Shown: one piece after another, positions 36,743-44,760 of the stretch
How positions within the stretch are numbered: position 1 is the first letter of the stretch
Layout of the letters: each line of letters opens with the position of its first letter
Assembly (NCBI RefSeq): GCF_020217425.1
Contig: NZ_CP084090.1
Span: 3,038,001 to 3,102,000, forward strand
Source of the DNA: Halomicrobium urmianum
Lineage (GTDB): Archaea; Halobacteriota; Halobacteria; Halobacteriales; Haloarculaceae
Reading direction: 5' to 3'
DNA length: 64,000 nt
Notes under the pieces: generated by a model
What the model was told of the DNA's origin: nothing
The model's input: only the letters and a program-made list of their open reading frames with translations
Database searches by the model: none
Program-made: the position numbers and the translations under genes

Positions 36743-37594
36743 ATGATCGACGAGACCGTCGACGAGATCGAGGAGATGCAGACTCACAGCTCTTCGGTGG
36801 TCGCTGTGAAGGCCGCCCGCGCGCTGCGGACGCTCACGGAGCGGGAGTTCCCGTCGGTCGACGAGTACCTGCGCGGGCTGGAGCGCAACAGCAACGCGCT
36901 CCGGCGGGCCAACCCCTCCCACGCGTCGCTGCACACGACCCAGCGGGCCATCGTCGAGACGGTCCGGGAGGCGGAGCCGGCGGACCTCGAGACGGCGAGG
37001 GAACTGACCGAGGACGCGGTCGACGACGTCGTCGATCAGGTGGAGTCGGCGAAGCGGAAGGCCGCCGACCGCTGTGTCGACCTGATCGCCGACGAGGAGA
37101 CGCTGCTGACCCACGACTACTCGACGACCGTCCTCCAGTCCATCGAGGCGGCCGTCGCCGACGGCGCCTCCTTCGACGTCTACGTGACCGAGGCTCGCCC
37201 GCGGTTTCTGGGGCGGCGGATGACGCGTCGCCTCGCCGCGATGGAGGGCGTGGAAGTGACGCTGATCGTGGACGGCGCCGCCGGCCACTACGTCAGGGAG
37301 TGCGACAGGGTGCTGGTGGGGATGGACTGCATTGTCGACGGGACGCTGTACAACCGCGTCGGGACCTACCCGATCGCGGCGGTGGCCGCCGACAGCGGCG
37401 TCCCGACGACCGTCGTCGGGTCGCACGCGAAGCTCATCGAAGGGGGGTTCGCCTTCGAGAACGAGTTCCGCTCCAGCGCTGAGGTCATGCGCGAACCCGC
37501 CGAGAGCTTCGAGATAGCGAACCCGGCCTACGACGCGACGCCGGCCGGGCTCCTCGACTCGGTCGTGACCGATCGTGAGACGCTGACGTACTAA
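36743..37594 (+). CDS. eIF2B-alpha-like / ribose-1,5-bisphosphate isomerase family protein
   Basis: A 283-residue member of the IF-2B/MtnA/R15P isomerase family. The helical N-terminal domain starts MIDETVDEIEEMQTHSSSVV; the Rossmann-like C-terminal domain contains VYVTEARPRFLGRRMTRRLA and VLVGMDCIVDGTLYNRVGTY, with the conserved Asp present. The catalytic Cys expected after THC in the sugar-phosphate isomerases is replaced by Asp (LLTHDYSTTVLQ), so isomerase activity is doubtful and an eIF2B-like regulatory role is more likely. Just past the stop codon the last 24 bases are tandemly repeated. Confidence 0.85.
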   Translation: MIDETVDEIEEMQTHSSSVVAVKAARALRTLTEREFPSVDEYLRGLERNSNALRRANPSHASLHTTQRAIVETVREAEPADLETARELTEDAVDDVVDQVESAKRKAADRCVDLIADEETLLTHDYSTTVLQSIEAAVADGASFDVYVTEARPRFLGRRMTRRLAAMEGVEVTLIVDGAAGHYVRECDRVLVGMDCIVDGTLYNRVGTYPIAAVAADSGVPTTVVGSHAKLIEGGFAFENEFRSSAEVMREPAESFEIANPAYDATPAGLLDSVVTDRETLTY

Positions 37595-37619
37595 AATCGT
37601 GAGACGCTGATGTACTAAA
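37572..37619. repeat. 24-nt tandem duplication spanning a stop codon
   Basis: Bases 37572-37595 and 37596-37619 match at 23 of 24 positions. The unit covers the last codons and stop of the eIF2B-like gene. It is a recent-looking duplication of a gene 3' end, without a hairpin between the copies. Confidence 0.9.
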
Positions 37620-37639
37620 AGTAGACTTCGAACGGGTAG

Positions 37640-37837
37640 TTACCGCCGTGCGACGACGGACTCGCAGTCGGGACAGACGTAGGCCGTCCCCTCCGCGTCG
37701 GACACGTGGTCCCAGTCCTCCTCGGCGTCGCCCTCGAACCCGCAGGCCGGGCAGAACAGCCGCGACTTCCGGCGGGCGGTGTCCGGCGGTCGGCTCCGAT
37801 CGGACGCCTTCTTCGGTCGGTATTTGATACTGGTCAT
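37640..37837 (-). CDS. Small zinc-ribbon protein
   Basis: A 65-residue protein with two CPxC-type knuckles, FCPACGFEGD and VCPDCESVVARR, spaced to bind one zinc (rubredoxin-like ribbon). The N-terminal half is basic (IKYRPKKASDRSRPPD), which suggests nucleic-acid binding. Small zinc-finger proteins of this type are numerous in haloarchaea, mostly of unknown role. It is convergent with the eIF2B-like gene. Confidence 0.85.
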   Translation of the reverse strand: MTSIKYRPKKASDRSRPPDTARRKSRLFCPACGFEGDAEEDWDHVSDAEGTAYVCPDCESVVARR

Positions 37838-38057
37838 CGTCTCTAGATGGCGGTCGAGCGGGCAAAAGTCTGTTGCGTAATCGTTCGATTATACCACGGT
37901 ATCGTTTCACGTCCGTCGGAAAATTGCTGATGGATAGGCGAAGAAGATGACAGATGTCGTTCCGTGGCGGTCCCGCCGGACGTCCGGCGATCCGCCCGCC
38001 CGGACGAGTCCGGCCCGCGACGCAACCCTTTAGGCCGCCGCGCGAAGCGACCATTGC

Positions 38058-39197
38058 ATGGCAGTCCGGGGAACGCGGCCGACGGTCGTCGGTCGGGACG
38101 TGGTCGCGCAGGCGACCCCGTCGCCGACGGAGACGCCGACACCGTCGCCGACGGAGACGCCGACGTCCGAGATCCCGATGGAACTGTTCCCGCAGTGGGT
38201 GCCGGATCCGGTGATCCAGGCCGGCGCGACCGTGCTCGTGCTCGTCGTGGCCTACGGCGTCTCGCGACTCCTCGTGCGCCTGTTCGGCCGCCGGATCGCC
38301 CGGCGGTACCGCAGGCCCAGCCTCACGCGGACGATCCTCCGCGGGTTGAAGCTCGGCGTGTTCCTGCTGGCCTTCCTCACCATCCTACGCATCTACGGGA
38401 TGGAGCTGTCGGACATCGCCCTCTCGGTGACCGTGTTCACGGCGGTGCTGGGCGTGATCCTCGCGCCGATCGTCGGGTCGATCATCAGCGGCGTCTTCCT
38501 GCTGGCCGACCAGCCCTACGAGATTGGGGACATGATCGAACTCGTCGACCAGGATCGGCGCGGGTTCGTCGAGGACATCACGCTCCGGTACACGAAGATA
38601 TTCACGATGGACAACACTTTCCTCGTGATCCCCAACGGGACGATGCGCGAGCGGGACGTGATCAACTACTCCGCGGAGGACCCGCGGACGCGGCTCACGC
38701 TGTCGATCACGGTCACCTACGAGAGCGACGTCCCGCGTGCGCGACAGATCGTCGAGTCGGCCGCGCGGTCGACCGACGGGGTGATCGAGGGCGGGCCGAA
38801 CATCCGCGTCGGCGCGGAGCGGTACCCCTCCGCGCCCACCTGTTACATCGACGAGTACGGCGACCACGGCATCCTGCTGACGCTGCGTTACTGGGTCACC
38901 GAACCGTATCGGCTCCTTGCGACCCGGTCGCGGATCTACACGTCGGTCCTGGAGGCCATTCAGGACGAGGACGTCGAGATCGCCTACCCCCACTCGCACC
39001 TGTTCTTCGACGACACCAGCGGCGAACTTCAGGTGTCGGCCGACAGGCGCGACGCGGTGTCGGACGCCCGGACCGACGTGAATCCCGACGCCCCGAGAGA
39101 CCCGCGATCGGATGCACCGGCGGATTCGCAACCGGACGCTCCGACGGACGACCCGGACGGCCCCCGTCGCCGGGACGACGCCGACGGGGACTCCTGA
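38058..39197 (+). CDS. Mechanosensitive ion channel, MscS family
   Basis: A 379-residue channel that opens under membrane tension on osmotic downshock. The N-terminus carries a tandem PSPTETPT repeat encoded by a DNA direct repeat, then membrane helices (AGATVLVLVVAYGVSRLLV, LKLGVFLLAFLTILRIYG, and the pore-type VTVFTAVLGVILAPIVGSII). The MscS beta domain follows (PYEIGDMIELVDQDRRGFVE, then FLVIPNGTMRERDVINYS). The C-terminal 50 residues are an acidic, disordered tail (SDAPADSQPDAPTDDPD). Intact, unlike the small MscS pseudogene at 42350. Confidence 0.92.
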   Translation: MAVRGTRPTVVGRDVVAQATPSPTETPTPSPTETPTSEIPMELFPQWVPDPVIQAGATVLVLVVAYGVSRLLVRLFGRRIARRYRRPSLTRTILRGLKLGVFLLAFLTILRIYGMELSDIALSVTVFTAVLGVILAPIVGSIISGVFLLADQPYEIGDMIELVDQDRRGFVEDITLRYTKIFTMDNTFLVIPNGTMRERDVINYSAEDPRTRLTLSITVTYESDVPRARQIVESAARSTDGVIEGGPNIRVGAERYPSAPTCYIDEYGDHGILLTLRYWVTEPYRLLATRSRIYTSVLEAIQDEDVEIAYPHSHLFFDDTSGELQVSADRRDAVSDARTDVNPDAPRDPRSDAPADSQPDAPTDDPDGPRRRDDADGDS

Positions 39198-39234
39198 TCG
39201 CACGCTCCGTGGCGGCAGGCGCGGTCCGCCGCAG

Positions 39235-39645
39235 TCAGGAGTCGCCGACCGACGCGGTGACGACGTCGCAGTCCAGTTCGTCGCGCAGGAAGCGCTCGAC
39301 GTCGGGGTCGTCGACGAGCCGGCGGACCATCGATCGCCAGCGGCTGACCTGCTTGCGCCCGATGACGACCGCGTCCGCGGCCTGCGAGGCGGCCTCCTCG
39401 AGGATTGTCTCTTCGACGAGCAGCCCCGACCGGACGACGTAGCGCGCGTTCGGAACGTGGCCGAACGCCGACTCGACGGCCCGCTTGAGGTCGCTCCGGC
39501 GAACCCGCTCGCTCGACTGGTAGAGGTTGACGTGCAGGACCGACAGGTCGGCGTCGCGCGCCTCGGCCTCGCGGATCGCCTTCGACAGCGTCGCCCGGGA
39601 GTGCTCCGAGAGGGGGTACCTGACCGGGACCAGAACCAGTGCCAT
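39235..39645 (-). CDS. Universal stress protein-like protein
   Basis: A 136-residue Usp-fold protein starting MALVLVPVRYPLSEHSRATL, with DADLSVLHVNLYQSSER and AADAVVIGRKQVSRWRSMVR. The glycine loop for ATP binding is not conserved, so it may belong to the non-nucleotide-binding branch. The longer ORF upstream (to 39804) lacks family similarity. It is convergent with the MscS gene. Confidence 0.8.
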   Translation of the reverse strand: MALVLVPVRYPLSEHSRATLSKAIREAEARDADLSVLHVNLYQSSERVRRSDLKRAVESAFGHVPNARYVVRSGLLVEETILEEAASQAADAVVIGRKQVSRWRSMVRRLVDDPDVERFLRDELDCDVVTASVGDS

Positions 39646-39817
39646 CAGATCAGCGTTCGACCCCGTCCCCCTCAATCGTTCCGCTTGCGGTGTGGGGATT
39701 GCCCGGCAGATACCAGTCACGTCCATCTGCTGTCGTTTCCTGTCGAGAAAGTATATACAATACCAACAGATGGTGGCCGAGACCTCGGCCGCGAGCGGAC
39801 GCACTCGCCGACGAACG

Positions 39818-41305
39818 CTATCCCTCCCGTTCCCCGCCGCGCCCCCGACGGACGATCCGGCCCTCGATCTCGGGATCGATCCCCTCGGAGCGGGCGTAGT
39901 CCGCGAGAGCGTCGTACTGCCGGCCGACGGAGTCGACGTGGTGGGCCGGAGTCAGCGTCGGGTACTCGTGGTCGGTCCCGAGGAGGTACTCCGTGGTGAC
40001 GACAGTGTAGGTCGCGTCGTCGTCGACCGGTTCGCCACCCACGCGGAGCCGCTCTATCTCGCGGTCGTCGTCGTTCCAGACCACGGACAGCCCGCTGAAG
40101 TGGCCGTTCCACATGCCGTCGGGCAGGGCCTCGACGACGTCGCCGCTGGCCTCGCGGACAACCCGTCGTAGCTCCGCCCCGGTCACCGAAAGCAGCGCCA
40201 GTTCCTCCTCGAAGGGGACGACGGAGACCAGGTCGGCGACGGTGACGTCGCCGCCGAGCGGCGGTCCGGTCCGGATCCCGCCGCTGTTCTGGAGCCCGAC
40301 GTCGGCACCAGAGGACCACCGGTAGGCGTCGGCCACGAGGTTGCCGACGCGCGTCTCGCCGGCGGCGATCAGTTCGTCGGAGCGTTCGATGGGATCCGCG
40401 ACGTGCGCGACGACCTCGTCGAGGTCCGCGGCGACGAGGCGATCCCGGAGCGCTTCGGCCACGGGCTCGTAGACGGGCGCGTCGTCGATGGAGTACCGGC
40501 GGGCGCGCACTGTCTCGCCCAGTTCGACCGCGAAGACGACCTCGCCGTTGACGCCCGGCCGCGTCAGGACGGTCCCGTCGATCCGCTCCGCGGTCACGTC
40601 GTGGACGTGCCCGCCCAGGACCACGTCGACGTCCGTCTCGCGCGCCAGGTGCTCGTCCTCGCGGCCGAGGTGCGCGAGGACCACCACGTCGTCGACCTCG
40701 CGTTCGCGGAGAGTCGCGACGCCCTCCCGGACGGCCGGGACGGGGTCCTCGAAGGAGAGCGGCCCGGCGCCGGGATTGTACCGGGCGCTTCGCGTGGTGA
40801 CGCCGACGAAGCCGAGCCGTCGGCCGTCCACTTCACGGACCGCGACCGAGACGGTCTCCTCGGGGAGGAACCGCTCGCCGGGAGGGTCGCTCCGCTCGAC
40901 TCCCGAGCCCCGCTTCACCTCGTTCGACGGGACGCCGGGCGGCTCACTTCGTTCATCGCTCGAGCCCGACCTCGCTCCGCTCGGCCGAACCCCGTCCTGT
41001 TCGACGTTGGCCGTCAGCCACGTCTGCGGAGAGTCCCGTACGACGGCGGCGGTCGCGTCGATCCCGTGATCGAAGTCGTGGTTCCCGAACGTCTCGAAGT
41101 CCGTCCCGACGGCCTCGAAGAAGGGCAGCGCCTGTCGGCCCTCGGTCACCAGCGAGAGCACGCCCGGGGCCGTGTTGTCGCCGGTGCCACAGACTACCGC
41201 GGTCCCGTCGCGCAGGCCACGCAGTCGGCCGGCGAGGCGTCCGATCCTGTCGGGGTCGTCGTAGGCGTTCTCCACGTCGGAGTAGTGGAGCAGCGTGGGC
41301 GGCAT
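39818..41305 (-). CDS. 5'-nucleotidase / metallophosphatase family protein
   Basis: A 495-residue member of the UshA-type 5'-nucleotidase/2',3'-cyclic phosphodiesterase family. The metallophosphatase domain has LLHYSDVENAYDD, VVCGTGDN, FETFGNHDFDHGID, VVVLAHLGREDE and VVLGGHVHDVTAE. The C-terminal nucleotidase domain has GETRVGNLVADAYRWSSGAD and LQNSGGIRTGPPLGGDV. No signal peptide is seen, so it may act in the cytoplasm. Residues about 104-142 (Ser/Glu/Arg/Pro-rich, SSDERSEPPGVPS) are encoded by inserted hairpin repeats that do not belong to the family fold. Confidence 0.9.
   Translation of the reverse strand: MPPTLLHYSDVENAYDDPDRIGRLAGRLRGLRDGTAVVCGTGDNTAPGVLSLVTEGRQALPFFEAVGTDFETFGNHDFDHGIDATAAVVRDSPQTWLTANVEQDGVRPSGARSGSSDERSEPPGVPSNEVKRGSGVERSDPPGERFLPEETVSVAVREVDGRRLGFVGVTTRSARYNPGAGPLSFEDPVPAVREGVATLREREVDDVVVLAHLGREDEHLARETDVDVVLGGHVHDVTAERIDGTVLTRPGVNGEVVFAVELGETVRARRYSIDDAPVYEPVAEALRDRLVAADLDEVVAHVADPIERSDELIAAGETRVGNLVADAYRWSSGADVGLQNSGGIRTGPPLGGDVTVADLVSVVPFEEELALLSVTGAELRRVVREASGDVVEALPDGMWNGHFSGLSVVWNDDDREIERLRVGGEPVDDDATYTVVTTEYLLGTDHEYPTLTPAHHVDSVGRQYDALADYARSEGIDPEIEGRIVRRGRGGEREG
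40881..40995. repeat. Hairpin-repeat insertion inside the 5'-nucleotidase gene
   Basis: The segment contains units with loops tcgctccgctcg, ttcacctcgttcg and the linkers gagccc and gacgcc, as in the repeats upstream of the Bax1-like gene and after dnaK. It keeps the reading frame and codes for about 38 low-complexity residues between conserved metallophosphatase blocks. Confidence 0.8.
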
Positions 41306-41425
41306 TCACCGGACGAAGGACCGGGCGCGACTAATACTCTCGGCCCGCGAGCGAGCACACCGAGAGCGCCGGCAGAACGCGCGCCGGTCCAAATTGGTAA
41401 ACCGCTCGGACGACCACGGAGGAAC

Positions 41426-41665
41426 ATGGAGCGACGCGACGGACCGGACGGCCGGGAGCTGTACGTGGATCGAGAGCGACGGGAACGCGGTTCGAAGGGA
41501 CCCTTCTTCGTCGTCTACTCCGACCCCGAGCGGGACGCCCGGTGGGGATACTTCTGCGGTAACTGCGAGACGTTCAACAACGCCATGGACGCGATGGGCC
41601 GGATCCAGTGCAACGAGTGCAGCAACGTCCGCAAGCCCGACGAGTGGGACGCCGCCCACGAGTGA
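41426..41665 (+). CDS. Small zinc-ribbon protein (DUF5816-like)
   Basis: A 79-residue protein with a four-cysteine ribbon: YFCGNCETFNNAMD and IQCNECSNVRKPDEWD. The N-terminus is charged (ELYVDRERRERGSKGPFFVV). The pattern fits the haloarchaeal DUF5816 family of unknown function. It is divergent from the nucleotidase gene. Confidence 0.85.
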   Translation: MERRDGPDGRELYVDRERRERGSKGPFFVVYSDPERDARWGYFCGNCETFNNAMDAMGRIQCNECSNVRKPDEWDAAHE

Positions 41666-41823
41666 GCGCGACGGTCGCGGGCTGACCACAATCGGGACCG
41701 CTGGTCGCCCGTGACGCCGCCGGCCGGTCGGTTCCGTGACGCGACCGCTCGATCCGGCGCAGAAGTATCACTGTCGTTCAACGTGGAAACGCTTAAGATG
41801 TGGCGTGTGGTAAACTCTCTCAG

Positions 41824-42132
41824 ATGGGGGCCGTTACCACATCACTGGCCGAGCAGGCCGAGTCGATCTTCGACGATCTCGGGTACAGCGTGTCCCGCGA
41901 CGGCACCGACATCCGGGCCGAGCGCAAGTGGCGCACCGTCAGCGTCAAGCTCGATCCGGACCCGGACCCGTCGGCCGTCCCGACCGACGGACGCTTTCGG
42001 TGCTTCGTAACGCAATCGGACGCCGCCGCGGGGACGTATCGCTCCGTCGCACTGGCCGATCCCGACTACGAGTGGGCGGTCATCGGTGTCGACGACGACG
42101 GCGATTACGAGGTCTATCGAAGAACGTCGTGA
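41824..42132 (+). CDS. Conserved haloarchaeal protein (DUF7116-like)
   Basis: A 102-residue acidic protein (LAEQAESIFDDLGYSVSRDG, KWRTVSVKLDPDPDP, YEWAVIGVDDDGDYEVYR). It has no membrane segment or cysteine motif. It resembles a small haloarchaeal family without assigned function. An AT-rich aagatgtgg-type stretch about 25-30 bases upstream may be the promoter. A structured inverted repeat begins 4 bases after its stop. Confidence 0.7.
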   Translation: MGAVTTSLAEQAESIFDDLGYSVSRDGTDIRAERKWRTVSVKLDPDPDPSAVPTDGRFRCFVTQSDAAAGTYRSVALADPDYEWAVIGVDDDGDYEVYRRTS

Positions 42133-42135
42133 GCC

Positions 42136-42216
42136 GCCTCGGGGTCAAGTGGTTCGAGAGAGCGAAGCTCTCCCGTCATCACGAGACGGCTCCGCCGTCT
42201 TGGACGACCCCGAGGC
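42136..42216. repeat. Three-way-junction inverted repeat
   Basis: An 11-bp perfect outer stem (42136-42146 gcctcggggtc with 42206-42216) encloses two 6-bp hairpins at 42158-42172 (gagagc/gctctc) and 42185-42199 (gacggc/gccgtc). As RNA it would fold into a compact cloverleaf-like shape. It follows the DUF7116-like stop by 4 bases and could be a terminator or part of a small RNA. The rest of the gap to 42349 holds no gene I can support. Confidence 0.65.
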
Positions 42217-42349
42217 AATCGCTTGTTTCCTCCGTAGATCGCCCGTCGCCCCGACCGTGCGGATCGGCCGCACGTCGTCTCTGCTGTATCTTTACACCCC
42301 GATCACGGGGGCGGTCCGCGCCCCGACTCTTTAGGGCGGTTCTGCCCTC

Positions 42350-42976
42350 GTGGGTTCCACGCTCCGGATCGGCGTCGTCGAGCACGCCGTCGAACAGTTC
42401 GTCGCCGACGTGGCCGTCGCCGTCCCGCGAGTCCTGACCGGCCTCGTCTTTCTCGCCATCGCCGCGGTGACGATCACGGCGATCATGGTCGTCGTCCGGT
42501 GGTTGCTCGCCCGGGCGCTCCCGGGCGACTCGCCGGTGTGCCGTCAGTTTCTCCCCACGGTCGTCGCCGCGTTCCTGTGGTTCGCGGCCGCGCTCTCTTC
42601 CTCTCGCTCGTCGGGTTGAGCCTGATCGCCGCCTTGCTCGGCACCGCCACGGGCTTTCTCGTGCTGGGGGTCTCCTACGCCCTCTCCGGGATGATCGCCG
42701 ACGCCGTCGCCGGCGTCTCCCTCCTGCGGGATCCCGACTTCGACGTCGGCGACACCGTCACGGCGGGCGACCTGACCGGCGAGGTGGCGGCCATCGAACT
42801 CCGGAGGACCCGCCTGCGGGTCGACGGCGACGTCGTCGTCCGGGCTATAGTAGCAATTGCACGCACTGACACACTCGAGATGTGTAAATAGTTTCAATTG
42901 CTACTATAACGCGGCCATCGAGGAGGAGTGGCGCCGTCACGACCTCGGAGCCGAGCGAACCGACGCTTCGGACTGA
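42350..42976 (+). pseudogene. Small MscS-like channel, broken by a frameshift and a 59-bp insertion
   Basis: The first part (42350-42600, start GTG) reads EHAVEQFVADVAVAVPRVLT with membrane helices and shifts frame at about 42593. The second frame continues SLIAALLGTATGFLVLGVSY and FDVGDTVTAGDLTGEVAAIE, the MscS pore and beta domain, to VDGDVVVR. There a 59-bp inverted-repeat element is inserted. Removing the element and one TA copy restores RANAAIEEEWRRHDLGAERT and a stop at 42974-42976. The ancestral protein was a small MscS of about 190 residues. Two lesions make it inactive. Confidence 0.88.
42848..42906. mobile_element. Miniature inverted-repeat element, 59 bp, copy 1
   Basis: Perfect terminal inverted repeats tagtagcaattg and caattgctacta are flanked by a duplicated TA (42846-42847 and 42907-42908). 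It lies within the MscS pseudogene, whose frame is restored when the element and one TA are removed. It encodes nothing. The TA duplication suggests an IS630/Tc1-type transposase acting in trans, which is an inference. Confidence 0.85.
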
Positions 42977-43097
42977 GCGACCGGGAACGAAGCGACCCGG
43001 AGCCCCGACGCCACCGAGTGAGCGGCGCTGTGATACCGCTCGACGCGCGTAGCGCCGGCACGAACGCCTTATACGTTCTCCCGGCCAAGCCCGGCCT

Positions 43098-44063
43098 ATG
43101 TTCGTCGGCCACGGGCTCCTGGCCTTCGCGCTCGTCGCGGCGGGAGCGCGGTGGCTGGGCAGCGACCGGCGTGCGGCGCTGTACGCCGGCCTGCTGGCCG
43201 GTCTCTTCGCGACCCTGCCCGACCTCGACATCCTCTATGGCCCGGTGGGGCTGCTCGGAGGCGTCTCCGGCGCCTTCGACGCCGCGGCGGCCTTCTGGGA
43301 GACGGGCAACGTCGTCCACCGCGGTCCGACACACTCCCTGCCGGTCAGCGCGGCCGTGGTGGCCGGCGTCGCTCTCTGGCACGCCGCGTCTGCGCCGATC
43401 CACGCGTTCGGGGACGTCGAGACGACGTCGCGGGTCAGGGCCCGCCAGGCCGTGCTCGGCTGCCTGCTGATCGGGGGGCTCGCCGCGGCAGTGGCCCTGC
43501 GCAGCGGCGGGCTGGCCGGAGTGATCACCGCCGTCTACGCCGCCGGCGGAATCGGCATCGCGCTGTTCGCCCGCCGGCTCGGACGCTCGCCGACGACCGT
43601 GCTCGCGACGGGCCTCGTCGGAACCGTCACGCACCCCTTCGGCGACCTGTTCACCGGCGAGCCGCCGGGCTTTCTCTACCCGCTGGACGCGACGCTCGTC
43701 GCGGAGCGGATCGTCCTCCATCCGGACCCGACGCTACACCTGCTGGCCGCCTTCGCGATCGAACTGACGACGGTGTGGCTGGCGCTCGCGGTCTACTTCT
43801 GGCTCACGGAGTGGCGGCTCCGCGAGCACATCGACCGCCGGGCACTGCTCGGCGTCGGGTACGGCGCCGCCGCGCTGCTGCTCCCCGCGCCGACGCTGGG
43901 GACGTCGTACCACTTCGTGTTCACCGTCATCGCCGTCGGCGTCGTCGGCCTGACGCCCCACTCGTACTGGAAACTCCACTGGCGGCGGACCGCCGCGACC
44001 GGGCTGGCGACGGTCACCGTCGCGTGGGCCGCGTACTTCGCGGCGCACCTCGCCGTGGGCTGA
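43098..44063 (+). CDS. Membrane-bound metal-dependent hydrolase (YdjM/DUF457 type)
   Basis: A 321-residue membrane protein. Metal-ligand motifs of the family are MFVGHGLLAFAL (His5), FATLPDLDILYGPVG (two Asp) and VVHRGPTHSLPVSA (HRGxTHS). About seven to eight membrane helices follow. The reaction is unknown; bacterial YdjM is described as LexA-regulated. It is a single gene preceded by a gap (42977-43097) without other features. Confidence 0.88.
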   Translation: MFVGHGLLAFALVAAGARWLGSDRRAALYAGLLAGLFATLPDLDILYGPVGLLGGVSGAFDAAAAFWETGNVVHRGPTHSLPVSAAVVAGVALWHAASAPIHAFGDVETTSRVRARQAVLGCLLIGGLAAAVALRSGGLAGVITAVYAAGGIGIALFARRLGRSPTTVLATGLVGTVTHPFGDLFTGEPPGFLYPLDATLVAERIVLHPDPTLHLLAAFAIELTTVWLALAVYFWLTEWRLREHIDRRALLGVGYGAAALLLPAPTLGTSYHFVFTVIAVGVVGLTPHSYWKLHWRRTAATGLATVTVAWAAYFAAHLAVG

Positions 44064-44133
44064 CCTGTCCGCGGCGGTCGCGTCCCCCACCGTCCCGGTA
44101 AGCTTTCGGCGGTCGAACCGCAACGAATTCGCC

Positions 44134-44760
44134 ATGAGTCGCGAGATCGGGGACCTCATGCGGGGTGCGCGGACCAACGCCGCGCTCTCGTGGGCGCTGA
44201 TCGCCCTCGTAGCCGTCGCCGCCGGGACCAGCATCTACCGGGGGGACGTGCTGTGGGCTGGTTTCGCGCTCGTCGTCGCCGGACTGGCCGTCCTGCCGCC
44301 GGTCGCGCTGCGGGAGCCGCTGGCGATGCTCCCCTGGGAGGTGACCGCGCTGGCGGCGCTGCCGGTGCTGGGCGGAGCCGTGACCCGGGTGGACATGATG
44401 GGACAGATCGCCACGTACCTCGCCGTCGCGGCGGTGGCGCTGATCATCGCCGTCGAACTGCACGTGTTCACGACCGTGCGGATGTCGGACTCGTTCGCCG
44501 TCGTCTTCGTCGTCGTGGCGACGACGGCTGCCGCCGGCGTCTGGGCGGTCGCCAGGTGGGGCATCGATCAGTTGCTGGGGACGACGTTTATGCTCGATCC
44601 CGAACTGAGCGAACACGCCATCAAGACGGCGCTCATGTGGGAGTTCGTCGCCTCGACCGCCGCCGGGGTCGTCGCCGGTCTGGTGTTCACGCTGTACGTC
44701 CGCCGGTACGCCCACCCGAGCGATCGGGTCCCCACCGAGGTCCCGGAGGTGCGGTCGTGA
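44134..44760 (+). CDS. Hypothetical membrane protein, coupled to the next gene
   Basis: A 208-residue protein with about six membrane helices (e.g. AALSWALIALVAVAAGTSIY, IATYLAVAAVALIIAVELHV, FVASTAAGVVAGLVFTLYV). I do not recognise a family. The stop overlaps the GTG start of the next membrane gene (GTGA), so both are probably made together and may interact. The C-terminal tail is short and charged. Confidence 0.75.
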   Translation: MSREIGDLMRGARTNAALSWALIALVAVAAGTSIYRGDVLWAGFALVVAGLAVLPPVALREPLAMLPWEVTALAALPVLGGAVTRVDMMGQIATYLAVAAVALIIAVELHVFTTVRMSDSFAVVFVVVATTAAAGVWAVARWGIDQLLGTTFMLDPELSEHAIKTALMWEFVASTAAGVVAGLVFTLYVRRYAHPSDRVPTEVPEVRS

